DNA of 8,810 nucleotides, taken from contig CANGNU010000033.1 of NCBI GenBank assembly GCA_947455365.1, forward strand, positions 1 to 8,810. The letters are read 5' to 3'. The notes beneath the pieces were generated by a model. That model was not told the origin of the DNA, searched no databases, and saw only the letters and a program-made list of their open reading frames with translations. Within the stretch, counting starts at the first letter, position 1; every line of letters starts with the position of its first letter. The position numbers were made by a program, and so were the translations under genes. The DNA is from Rickettsiales bacterium (lineage in GTDB: Bacteria > Pseudomonadota > Alphaproteobacteria > Rickettsiales > UBA1997). Shown piece by piece: positions 1-5,606 of the stretch.

Positions 1-2
1 GA

Positions 3-251
3 TTAAAAAAATTAGAAGAAGATAATCTGTAAGTCGTTATAGACGACCAAGTTTATGGGGGAGAATTGGGCGAGGAAAATATTGCCCTAACCAAGGATGA
101 ATTTGCTAAAGCTATTCTTGACGGAATAATCCCAATATCGGATAACTCTTGGGAAAATTTCAGGCCAATTATGGTAAAAATCGATTATATTTTATCTCAA
201 GCCATATGTCTAGTTAAGCCCACCACAGAGATTTGCCAGGATTCGGTTTAA
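3..251 (+). pseudogene. Short hypothetical ORF or gene remnant with an in-frame stop
   Basis: I do not recognise this protein. The open part after the stop covers 33-251. Its only usable start is a TTG at 66, giving 61 residues ending ...TEICQDSV. The same frame is open upstream (LKKLEEDNL at 3-29), is broken by TAA at 30-32, and continues with VVIDDQVYGGELGEE, which is compositionally similar. The other two frames also stop within the first 25 bases, so no intact gene can enter from the left. It could be the decayed 3' end of a longer gene or a chance ORF. The residue composition (acidic and hydrophobic, no low complexity) looks protein-like, but there is no motif, no ribosome binding site before the TTG and no partner gene. 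Confidence is low both that it is expressed and that it is a pseudogene. Confidence 0.3.
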
Positions 252-395
252 ATTGTTAACAGTAGAAAATAGGGGATTTTTTAAGTAAAGTAAATTATAT
301 TTTTAACCCACAGTGTTTAGAGCTTGTAGCTTCACATAAGGTGCATTATAAAATACTTACCAACTATAAAAAACTCCCACAATCCCCAAAAACCC

Positions 396-422
396 TTGCA
401 ATATATATCTTAAGTATATAAT
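396..422 (+). promoter_or_regulatory. Probable promoter of the first antitoxin gene
   Basis: A perfect TATAAT (417-422) is preceded by TTGCAA (396-401) with a 15-bp spacer, slightly shorter than the usual 16-18 bp. It lies 28 bp before the antitoxin ATG at 451, which would give a leader of about 20 nt without a Shine-Dalgarno sequence. The surrounding DNA is almost entirely A and T, so chance -10 matches are likely. Position and spacing relative to the gene are the main support. Confidence 0.4.
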
Positions 423-449
423 ATATAAACAATATATAACATATACAAC
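421..449 (+). repeat. Three near-identical direct repeats before the antitoxin start (possible operator)
   Basis: Three imperfect copies of a 9-10 bp unit run head to tail up to the start codon: ATATATAAAC (421-430), ATATATAAC (432-440) and ATATACAAC (441-449). They overlap the end of the -10 box and the expected transcription start. Ribbon-helix-helix antitoxins commonly repress their own operon by binding short repeats spaced about one helical turn apart, so these are candidate autoregulatory sites. The low complexity of the stretch is the main reason for doubt. Confidence 0.35.
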
Positions 450-450
450 T

Positions 451-675
451 ATGACAAAAACACTAATCGACATCCCACAAAACATCCTCTCCCACCTAGC
501 AACGGGTGCCAAAGCCCATGGCAAATCACGCTCGCAGCTAATCCGCGAGATTTTAGCTGGCTGGCTGCAAGAACAAAATGCGCAGCCAAAATTGCATGAT
601 GCTACCTTCGGAATTCTTAAAAAGCAGAAAATTGATGGGATAAAACTACAGCACAAACTTAGAAAAGAGTGGTAG
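451..675 (+). CDS. Ribbon-helix-helix (CopG/VapB-like) antitoxin
   Basis: This 74-residue protein has the expected layout of an RHH antitoxin. A short N-terminal strand (TLIDIPQNI, residues 4-12) is followed by a helix, a KSRSQ turn (25-29) and a second helix LIREILAGWLQEQ (30-42), together forming a dimeric DNA-binding domain. The tail from about residue 43 to the terminal KEW is the part expected to wrap around and inhibit the toxin. The partner is the PIN-domain gene that starts 145 bp downstream on the same strand; this pair is usually overlapping or nearly so, so the gap is unusual and is filled by a repeat element. The ATG at 451 is preceded by a TATAAT promoter and direct repeats but no Shine-Dalgarno sequence. 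The fold is clear; the subfamily is not, so no gene symbol is given. Confidence 0.82.
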   Translation: MTKTLIDIPQNILSHLATGAKAHGKSRSQLIREILAGWLQEQNAQPKLHDATFGILKKQKIDGIKLQHKLRKEW

Positions 676-689
676 GTCTTGCTTCTACA

Positions 690-790
690 GTCGCAATAGA
701 TCTCCGCTTGCGCGGAGATGACAAACTTTTGTGCAAAGATATAATCTTTTGTACGAAAATGACAAACTTTTGCATAGAGACAACAGGCTT
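690..790 (+). repeat. Composite palindromic repeat element inside the toxin-antitoxin module
   Basis: The spacer between antitoxin and toxin is highly structured. First comes a perfect 8-bp stem, ATCTCCGC/GCGGAGAT, around a TTGC loop (700-719). Then ATGACAAACTTTTG occurs twice (718-731 and 759-772, 41 bp apart), and between the copies lies an imperfect palindrome (731-754). The hairpin followed by ATGACA resembles small GC-rich dispersed palindromes (CCGCTTGCGCGG core) known from many proteobacterial genomes. Only one copy is in this window, so dispersal cannot be shown. There is no T-run after the stem, so a simple intrinsic terminator is unlikely. An insertion here would explain why the two genes are so far apart. 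Confidence 0.6.
718..745 (+). promoter_or_regulatory. Near-consensus internal promoter in front of the PIN toxin
   Basis: ATGACA (718-723, five of six bases of TTGACA) and a perfect TATAAT (740-745) are separated by 16 bp, the best promoter match in the window. Transcription would start near 752, giving a leader of about 70 nt before the toxin ATG at 821. The -10 box sits in the centre of an imperfect palindrome with arms AAAGAT (735-740) and ATCTTT (744-749), extended outward by GTGC/GTAC with one bulge. A dimeric repressor bound there would block the promoter. Confidence 0.5.
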
Positions 791-820
791 AACATAAAAT
801 AAACCCCAAATAACAAAAAA

Positions 821-1189
821 ATGCGCGCAATATTCGACACCAACATCATCATCGATTACCTCAACGGCACCAAGGCGGCGCAGCATGAAATTAACCTCTA
901 TAAATTTAAAGCAATCAGCATAATCACTTACATTGAAGTTTTAGTCGGCGTGAAAGATGCAAAAATTAAAGAGAAAATAAAAACTTTTTTGGAAAGTTTT
1001 GAGATAATTGCAATTGACCAAAACATTGCCAATCAAGCAATTCCTTTGCGGCAACAATATAAAATAAAACTGCCTGACGCCTTAATTTTAGCCACTGCAG
1101 AAAGTTTAAACGCATTATTAATTTCGCGCGATGCCAAAGCTTTTGGCGGTAAAGAAATGCCAATTTTGCGCATTCCTTATAAAATTTAG
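821..1189 (+). CDS. vapC: PIN-domain ribonuclease toxin (VapC family)
   Basis: This 122-residue protein is a complete single PIN domain, the usual size for VapC. The four acidic residues that bind the catalytic metal are all recognisable: D6 in IFDTNIIID, E39 in TYIEVLVG, D86 in KLPDALILA and D104 in ISRDAKAFG. VapC toxins cut specific RNAs, often tRNA or rRNA, and are held inactive by the cognate antitoxin, here the RHH protein encoded upstream at 451-675. The ATG at 821 directly precedes the conserved first strand (MRAIFDTN), which fixes the start. A run of A (815-820) stands where a Shine-Dalgarno sequence would be. The 145-bp gap from the antitoxin, with its own promoter, is the odd point: it could let the toxin be made without its antitoxin. 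All active-site residues are intact, so the toxin is probably functional. Confidence 0.85.
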   Translation: MRAIFDTNIIIDYLNGTKAAQHEINLYKFKAISIITYIEVLVGVKDAKIKEKIKTFLESFEIIAIDQNIANQAIPLRQQYKIKLPDALILATAESLNALLISRDAKAFGGKEMPILRIPYKI

Positions 1190-1241
1190 GCTTAATTCAG
1201 CATGACAATTGCACCTCTCCTTCACTAAGCAAAGCAATCAT

Positions 1242-3191
1242 TCAAAGCGCCTTTTCCTTATCTTCTGCGACAAGCCTTTCAAACTTATCCACCAAACCTT
1301 TAACATTAACAGCACTAGATGGCTGCTCTTCAGCAAAATCAAAAGTAATTGCGTGATTCATGGCAACATCTGGCGCTGCAATAATATCATCGTGCAAATC
1401 TCTAATTTCGTTTCCCATTTTATCAGACTGTTCACTGCTTAAAATATCAATATTTTGCCATTGATCATTAGCAAGCTTAACTTGAATTGTATTAGAGCCA
1501 TCTGGGTTTAATTGGGCATTACCATTAGCAAGTGATGACATAAAATAACAAACAAATGGCCCGCAATGATTATTATCTATAACAATAACATCCTCTCCTT
1601 CTAACTTATAAGACTGTATTGCACTTGAGATAGAAACAATTTCAGTATTGGGAAATTTTTGCAGCAAAGATTGTTGAATGTTGTCTGGAATGTCGTGCAA
1701 TGGCCCTCTGTTTTCATAAGAAACAGTTGGATCAAAATAAATTATAGAAAATTCAGCGCCTTTTTTTTCGATAAAAATTCCCATATAATGATCATCTTTA
1801 TGCACAGCAATCACAAGCTTCGTTGCATTGCTTGATGTAAAATTATCAATGGCATTATTTAATTCTGTATTTACCAAAGCAATTGCTGGCGTCACATAAT
1901 GAATATTTGGCGCAAAACATGAGTTAAATAATTGATTTAATTTATCATCAGTATAATCATCATTTAGAAATGGAATTGGGCTGACGCTAGGAGATGAAGG
2001 AACAGTAGAGGTAGCAGAACTATTTGCATCTTGAATTTTCGAAAAATTTGCAGAACTGTAATTTACTTTTCTTGGAAGGTTTGGGGTAGAAGATCTGTGA
2101 CCAAAAAGACCTTGTCCAAAATGCTTTTCTTGAGCCTCAGTCAATGATTTCTTTTTTGATTTTTGGGCAGCAGTAATTACTGGTTTATTAATTATATCTC
2201 CTACGCGAAAATTTTTTTCAGAACTTTCTAAAAAGCTAGGAGCTTCGTAATGCGCCCCATCTCCAGCATTACCTTTATAGGCTTTTGATGAGAACCTAAT
2301 CTTGCCACCAATTACATCTGGTGATATAGCTTTAAACGCTAGTTCTTGCAATTCTTCATCTCTGCCTTTTGCATCATCATCTTTAACAACCAAAGAAACA
2401 ATCTTGCATAATTCAAGAAAATTATTGCGCATTGTTTCAAATGGAAGAAGCAAGCGACCTTGCAAATCAACAGGCGCATCCATGCTTTCTCCTATGCCGC
2501 TATTTGCAGAAGCGTCTCCTTCAACCGCATTGTTAGATCCTCTTGCTGCCACATAACTGCATAACTTCTGCAATAATTCTTTAGAGCTGCTTGTCGCTGA
2601 TTCTGGGTGTAAGTATTTTTGCAATTCACTAAGTGAATGTTGCAAATCAGTATTTTCAGTATGATGAAAAATTTGCGTAAAAAAATCTTTTACTGCCTGC
2701 TCTTGTCGCACAGCCAACTCAACTTTTTTTTCATTGCCAGAAATTATATATTGCCTTATTTTAGTAATTGATTTTTCCAATATCTCGCCTAGATATTTAT
2801 CAGAAATTATATGATTTTGTGAAGTTGCCGATTGTACTTTTACTTTTGTGGTAGATTTTCTTGCTGGAGGTATCTGTTCAAATTTTGCAATTAGCTCTTT
2901 TACTTTTGATTCAGATTCTGCATCTTTGCTGCTAGAGCCAGAAGCTTCCCCCTTATATTTCTTAGAAAAAACCTTGGCTTGCCTCGCAAAAACTTCCGTT
3001 TGAGATTGTGTTCTCTGTGGAGTAAATGGAGTTAAAATTGTTGAAAAATTAGCACCACCTCTTTTGCGAGATGGTGTTAAAGTTGTATTATCGCTTGATT
3101 CATTCAAAGAATCTGAAGATTTTTTTGATCTAGTTTTTGGAGGCATATTTTTATTAAAAACTTTATTAAGATACGAAAAAATAACTTTCAT
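1242..3191 (-). CDS. Ulp1/C48-like cysteine protease, candidate host-directed effector
   Basis: The C-terminal part (about residues 405-560 of 649) resembles the Ulp1/SENP fold of de-SUMOylating, de-NEDDylating or deubiquitinating peptidases. H468 lies in DDHYMGIFI, D487 in IIYFDPTV and C543 in NHCGPFVCYF, in the order and spacing of the clan CE triad. The N-terminal 400 residues are polar and low in complexity. They have basic clusters near residues 17-24 (PPKTRSKK) and 42-44 (RKR), TPSR and TPQR motifs, and likely helices at about 130-215. There is no signal peptide or membrane segment, so if exported it would need a signal-independent route such as type IV or type I secretion. The motif VKxL(I/V)xKFExx appears at residues 97-107 and 630-640. 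A second ATG at residue 16 (3146) may be the true start, because a TATTAT box lies 5 bp before the first one. It is monocistronic, between two toxin-antitoxin modules. Target (SUMO, ubiquitin or NEDD8) cannot be told from sequence. Confidence 0.75.
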   Translation of the reverse strand: MKVIFSYLNKVFNKNMPPKTRSKKSSDSLNESSDNTTLTPSRKRGGANFSTILTPFTPQRTQSQTEVFARQAKVFSKKYKGEASGSSSKDAESESKVKELIAKFEQIPPARKSTTKVKVQSATSQNHIISDKYLGEILEKSITKIRQYIISGNEKKVELAVRQEQAVKDFFTQIFHHTENTDLQHSLSELQKYLHPESATSSSKELLQKLCSYVAARGSNNAVEGDASANSGIGESMDAPVDLQGRLLLPFETMRNNFLELCKIVSLVVKDDDAKGRDEELQELAFKAISPDVIGGKIRFSSKAYKGNAGDGAHYEAPSFLESSEKNFRVGDIINKPVITAAQKSKKKSLTEAQEKHFGQGLFGHRSSTPNLPRKVNYSSANFSKIQDANSSATSTVPSSPSVSPIPFLNDDYTDDKLNQLFNSCFAPNIHYVTPAIALVNTELNNAIDNFTSSNATKLVIAVHKDDHYMGIFIEKKGAEFSIIYFDPTVSYENRGPLHDIPDNIQQSLLQKFPNTEIVSISSAIQSYKLEGEDVIVIDNNHCGPFVCYFMSSLANGNAQLNPDGSNTIQVKLANDQWQNIDILSSEQSDKMGNEIRDLHDDIIAAPDVAMNHAITFDFAEEQPSSAVNVKGLVDKFERLVAEDKEKAL

Positions 3192-3219
3192 GTAAGATAA
3201 TACTTAAATCTACCTTACA
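3191..3219 (-). promoter_or_regulatory. Inverted repeat and -10-like box before the Ulp1-like gene
   Basis: On the minus strand a TATTAT (3197-3202) lies just ahead of the first ATG. It sits inside a perfect 6-bp inverted repeat, TGTAAG (3191-3196) and CTTACA (3214-3219), spaced by 17 bp. No good -35 box is found at 16-18 bp, so any promoter would be weak or activator-dependent. If used, the transcript would start at about 3190 and exclude the first ATG, favouring translation from 3146. Confidence 0.25.
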
Positions 3220-3248
3220 GCCTCTGAATTTCCTAGGTTTACTATAGC

Positions 3249-3635
3249 CTAGCGCACCACCCTAACCTTCACCCCCAAATCCACCTTCTCCCAAGCCCTA
3301 TCCGCCGTAAGCACTGGCAACCCCTTACACTTCGCCAAAGCCAAACAAGCTCTATCACCCAGCGAAAGCCCATGCTTCTTCGTCACCTTATCAAAAGATG
3401 CCGCAACAATTGCCTGCCTGGCATCAAACTCTACAATATGCAAAAAAGTATTTTGCAAACTTTTCACCACCTCTTGCGTGCCAAAACCGTTTCTTGCTAA
3501 AACAGTAATTACCTCAGAAAAATTCACGCTTGATATAACCGCGTCATCAAGCCTTTCCGCCACTTTTTCATGACCCTTTTCCATTTGCAGCAGCGCTAAT
3601 ATTGCCGAAGCATCAATTACAATTTTATTTTTCAT
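3249..3635 (-). CDS. vapC: PIN-domain ribonuclease toxin (VapC family), second module
   Basis: This 128-residue protein is a full PIN domain with all four metal-binding acids: D8 in IVIDASAILAL, E41 in VNFSEVITVL, D94 in LSLGDRACLAL and D112 in VLTADRAWE. The pattern with a first-strand IDASA and a GDRACLA helix is typical of VapC proteins that pair with AbrB/MazE-fold antitoxins, which matches the gene directly upstream. The ATG at 3635 begins 2 nt after the antitoxin TAG, so translation is probably coupled and toxin output tied to antitoxin synthesis. The toxin shares little beyond the PIN motif with the other VapC in this window; the two modules look independently acquired rather than duplicated. 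No residue is missing, so activity as an endoribonuclease is expected. Confidence 0.88.
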   Translation of the reverse strand: MKNKIVIDASAILALLQMEKGHEKVAERLDDAVISSVNFSEVITVLARNGFGTQEVVKSLQNTFLHIVEFDARQAIVAASFDKVTKKHGLSLGDRACLALAKCKGLPVLTADRAWEKVDLGVKVRVVR

Positions 3636-3637
3636 GG

Positions 3638-3883
3638 CTAGATTTTTTCTTTTCTTCTCATTTCTAAAAGCGCGTCAGACAGGCTTGCTTTTTTGCCTTT
3701 AACCAGCTGTTGCAGCTTGTGCAGCGATTGTTTTGGGCTGTGCAATATTATATCATTATCATCAGTTAGAGAAAGAATAACTTCATCGCCAGCCTTGATG
3801 TTTAGCTGCTTTCGAAACATTACGGGAATTATCATGCGGCCATTTTCGCCAACTTTTACATTGAATTCTTTTGAGTGTTTCAT
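3638..3883 (-). CDS. vapB: AbrB/MazE-fold (SpoVT-AbrB domain) antitoxin
   Basis: This 81-residue protein begins with a swapped-hairpin AbrB domain (about residues 7-50): FNVKVGENGRMIIP with the conserved G-R-(MI)-I-P turn, followed by a KQLNIKAGDEVIL segment. Such domains dimerise and bind DNA. The rest (about 51-81, ending in LLEMRRKEKI) is a basic helical tail expected to occupy the toxin groove. The PIN toxin follows after 2 bp, making a canonical antitoxin-first operon that the antitoxin, alone or with toxin, should repress. The start ATG at 3883 has no Shine-Dalgarno sequence in front, only an A-rich run. A TTGGCA-N18-TATTAT promoter lies 47-76 bp upstream in the gap to the DUF1905 gene, indicating a transcription unit of its own. 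Confidence 0.85.
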   Translation of the reverse strand: MKHSKEFNVKVGENGRMIIPVMFRKQLNIKAGDEVILSLTDDNDIILHSPKQSLHKLQQLVKGKKASLSDALLEMRRKEKI

Positions 3884-3929
3884 GCGTTTTTTTAATATAT
3901 TACACTTTTAAAAAAATATACCCTTTTTA

Positions 3930-3959
3930 ATAATATCACCCTAAATTATAAATTGCCAA
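3930..3959 (-). promoter_or_regulatory. Probable promoter of the vapB-vapC pair
   Basis: Read on the minus strand, TTGGCA (3954-3959) and TATTAT (3930-3935) are 18 bp apart, each matching the sigma-70 consensus in five of six bases. Transcription would begin near 3923, about 40 nt before the antitoxin ATG at 3883. Between them are spaced TATATT/AATATA arms that could be operator halves, but the DNA is too AT-rich to be sure. Confidence 0.4.
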
Positions 3960-3966
3960 CTATTTA

Positions 3967-4263
3967 TTATATAAGCTCAAGCGCCACCTGCACCAAATCG
4001 CCCGCAGTAATTTTCTCCTTCCTTCTTACCTCGGCCTTAATTGGCAAAATATAAGCAGCACTTTTAGCATAAGGAAATATTGAAGTTTGCCATGTCGTCT
4101 TGCCAATAGTGGCGCTAACGCGAACCACACCCCAACCTTTTTTGTGAGGTGCGGTGATAATTTTAATTTGCGATGATTCCTCTTGCGGCAGCGTTACAAA
4201 AAACCACGCGCCTTGGCCTTGATACAGCCAAATTTCTGCTTTAAACGAATATTTTATTTTCAT
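3967..4263 (-). CDS. DUF1905-domain protein
   Basis: This 98-residue protein matches the DUF1905 family over its whole length. Family hallmarks visible here are the F-x-A-E-I-W start (residues 7-12), GAWFFVTLP (18-26), GWGVVRVSATIGKTTWQTSIFP (43-64, with the IG-x-T-x-W-x-T-S-x-F-P core), YILPIKAEVR (71-80) and a final GDLVQV (88-93). It is predicted to be a small cytoplasmic beta-barrel; no biochemical role is established for the family. Longer members carry an extra C-terminal YdeI/OmpD-associated-like region that is absent here. It starts 20 bp after the photolyase stop and has a weak GTGAG-like purine stretch before the ATG, so it is probably the last gene of the photolyase transcript. A role alongside DNA repair is only suggested by position. 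Confidence 0.85.
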   Translation of the reverse strand: MKIKYSFKAEIWLYQGQGAWFFVTLPQEESSQIKIITAPHKKGWGVVRVSATIGKTTWQTSIFPYAKSAAYILPIKAEVRRKEKITAGDLVQVALELI

Positions 4264-4283
4264 GCTTACTCACTAAATTTGTT

Positions 4284-5594
4284 TTACTCGCGCAAACCCT
4301 CCTTAAAAACCCACAAACACCTCTCGCGCGCGGCTTTATGTTCTATCATTGGCTGCGGATAATTTTTTGATTCAAACTCTGGCACCCACTTTTTTATATA
4401 TTCGTGCTGCGCGTCAAATTTTTCTGTTTGGCTGGCGGGGCTAAAAATTCTAAAATATGGCGCAGCGTCGCAACCACTGCCCACGGCCCATTGCCAGCCT
4501 CCAACATTGCTTGCCAAGTCGTAGTCTAATAATTTTTCGGCAAAATATTTTTCACCTAAGCGCCAATCAAGCAGCAAATGTTTGGCAAGAAAACTGGCGA
4601 CAATCATGCGCACCCTGTTATGCATAAAACCCGTTTCGTTCAACTGGCGCATGCCTGCATCAACAATTGGATAGCCAGTTTTTCCATTGCACCATTTTTG
4701 AAAATCTTCATTACTTTTGCGCCAGATAATTTTGTCATAAGCAGGCTTGAAAGATTTTTTTGCCGAATGCGGAAAGTGAAAAATTATCATCTGATAAAAA
4801 TCACGCCAAATCAACTCATTCAGCCATTGCTCGTCATTTTCTAGCGCAATTTTTGCTAATTGACGAATGCTCACCGTGCCAAAACGCAAATGCAAACTTA
4901 AATGAGTAGTACCGTTTAGCGCAGGAAAATTGCGGTTTTGCGAATATTGCTTAATAATTTTCAGATTAATTTTTTTGTCAGGAAAATGCGCAAATTTAAA
5001 ATCTTCAAAACCAATTTCAGCCAGCGTTGGCAAGGAAAAAGCAGTGCATTGCAAAAAATTTTTAAAATATTTTTGCGTTGGATATGGCTTTAAATAAAAT
5101 TGATTGATGGTCGATTTCCACTTGTTAGCGTAAGGCGTAAAGATGGTGTAAGGTTTTTTATCATCTTTAGTAATTTCATTCTTTTCAAAAATTACATGGT
5201 CTTTGGCGCCTTTAAAATCAACATTGCACAGCTTGAGCATTTCATAAATTTCTTGATCACGAGATTGCGCGTAAGGTTCGTAATCACGATTGGCGAAAAC
5301 CGTTTTCATTTTGTATCGAACCAATAATTTTTGAAAAATTTCTAGCGGTTCGCCGTAAAATACTAGCAGCGAAGAACTTAGAGCCTCTAGCTCTTCTTTT
5401 AATTTTGCAATTGTTTGATGAATGAACAAAACTCGTGCGTCTTTTTTGTTCTGCAGTTGGTCAAGAATATTTTTATCGAAAATAAAAATTGGCAAAACGG
5501 GCAAGCCGCTTTTTAAAGCATGCCATAAAGCCGCGTTGTCACTAAGGCGCAAGTCGCGGCGAAACCAGAAAATTGTGATGTTGGATTTGGTCAT
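4284..5594 (-). CDS. phrB: Class I deoxyribodipyrimidine photolyase
   Basis: This 436-residue protein repairs UV-induced cyclobutane pyrimidine dimers using FAD and blue light. The N-terminal antenna-binding Rossmann domain begins at ITIFWFRRDLRLSDN (6-20). The helical FAD domain carries LIWRDFYQMI (261-270), GYPIVDAGMRQL (307-318), GFMHNRVRMI (322-331), LASNVGGWQWA (360-370) and GCDAAPYFRIFSP (374-386). By motif alignment to the E. coli enzyme, the photoreduction tryptophan chain is present as W301, W344 and W367, and the asparagine next to flavin N5 as N363, so the enzyme should be active. It is slightly shorter than E. coli PhrB (about 470). The ATG at 5594 opens 12 bp after the stop of the PcfJ-like gene, and the DUF1905 gene follows after 20 bp. 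A DASH-type or animal-type cryptochrome is less likely, since there is no extended tail and the motifs are of CPD type. Confidence 0.92.
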   Translation of the reverse strand: MTKSNITIFWFRRDLRLSDNAALWHALKSGLPVLPIFIFDKNILDQLQNKKDARVLFIHQTIAKLKEELEALSSSLLVFYGEPLEIFQKLLVRYKMKTVFANRDYEPYAQSRDQEIYEMLKLCNVDFKGAKDHVIFEKNEITKDDKKPYTIFTPYANKWKSTINQFYLKPYPTQKYFKNFLQCTAFSLPTLAEIGFEDFKFAHFPDKKINLKIIKQYSQNRNFPALNGTTHLSLHLRFGTVSIRQLAKIALENDEQWLNELIWRDFYQMIIFHFPHSAKKSFKPAYDKIIWRKSNEDFQKWCNGKTGYPIVDAGMRQLNETGFMHNRVRMIVASFLAKHLLLDWRLGEKYFAEKLLDYDLASNVGGWQWAVGSGCDAAPYFRIFSPASQTEKFDAQHEYIKKWVPEFESKNYPQPMIEHKAARERCLWVFKEGLRE

Positions 5595-5606
5595 TTTAAG
5601 AAATAC

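Noticed and set aside
700..719. GC-rich hairpin as an intrinsic terminator of the antitoxin gene
   Set aside because: The stem is good, but it is followed by GACAAACTTTT rather than a run of T, so it is better seen as part of a repeat element.
1209..1442. Open frame on the + strand after the first PIN toxin
   Set aside because: It overlaps the 3' end of the Ulp1-like gene in antisense and reads as noise.
2302..2556. Open frame on the + strand inside the Ulp1-like gene
   Set aside because: It is antisense to a longer gene, has serine/leucine-rich low-complexity translation from codon mirroring, and shows no promoter or ribosome binding site.
1242..3191. Ulp1-like gene as a CidB-type cytoplasmic incompatibility factor
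   Set aside because: There is no CidA-like partner gene upstream (a VapC gene is there), the protein is much shorter than CidB, and no nuclease-like domains are visible in the N-terminal half.
3233..3252. CTAGG/CCTAG inverted repeat over the second vapC stop codon as a terminator
   Set aside because: The stem is only 5 bp with a 10-nt loop, and no T-run follows on the minus strand.
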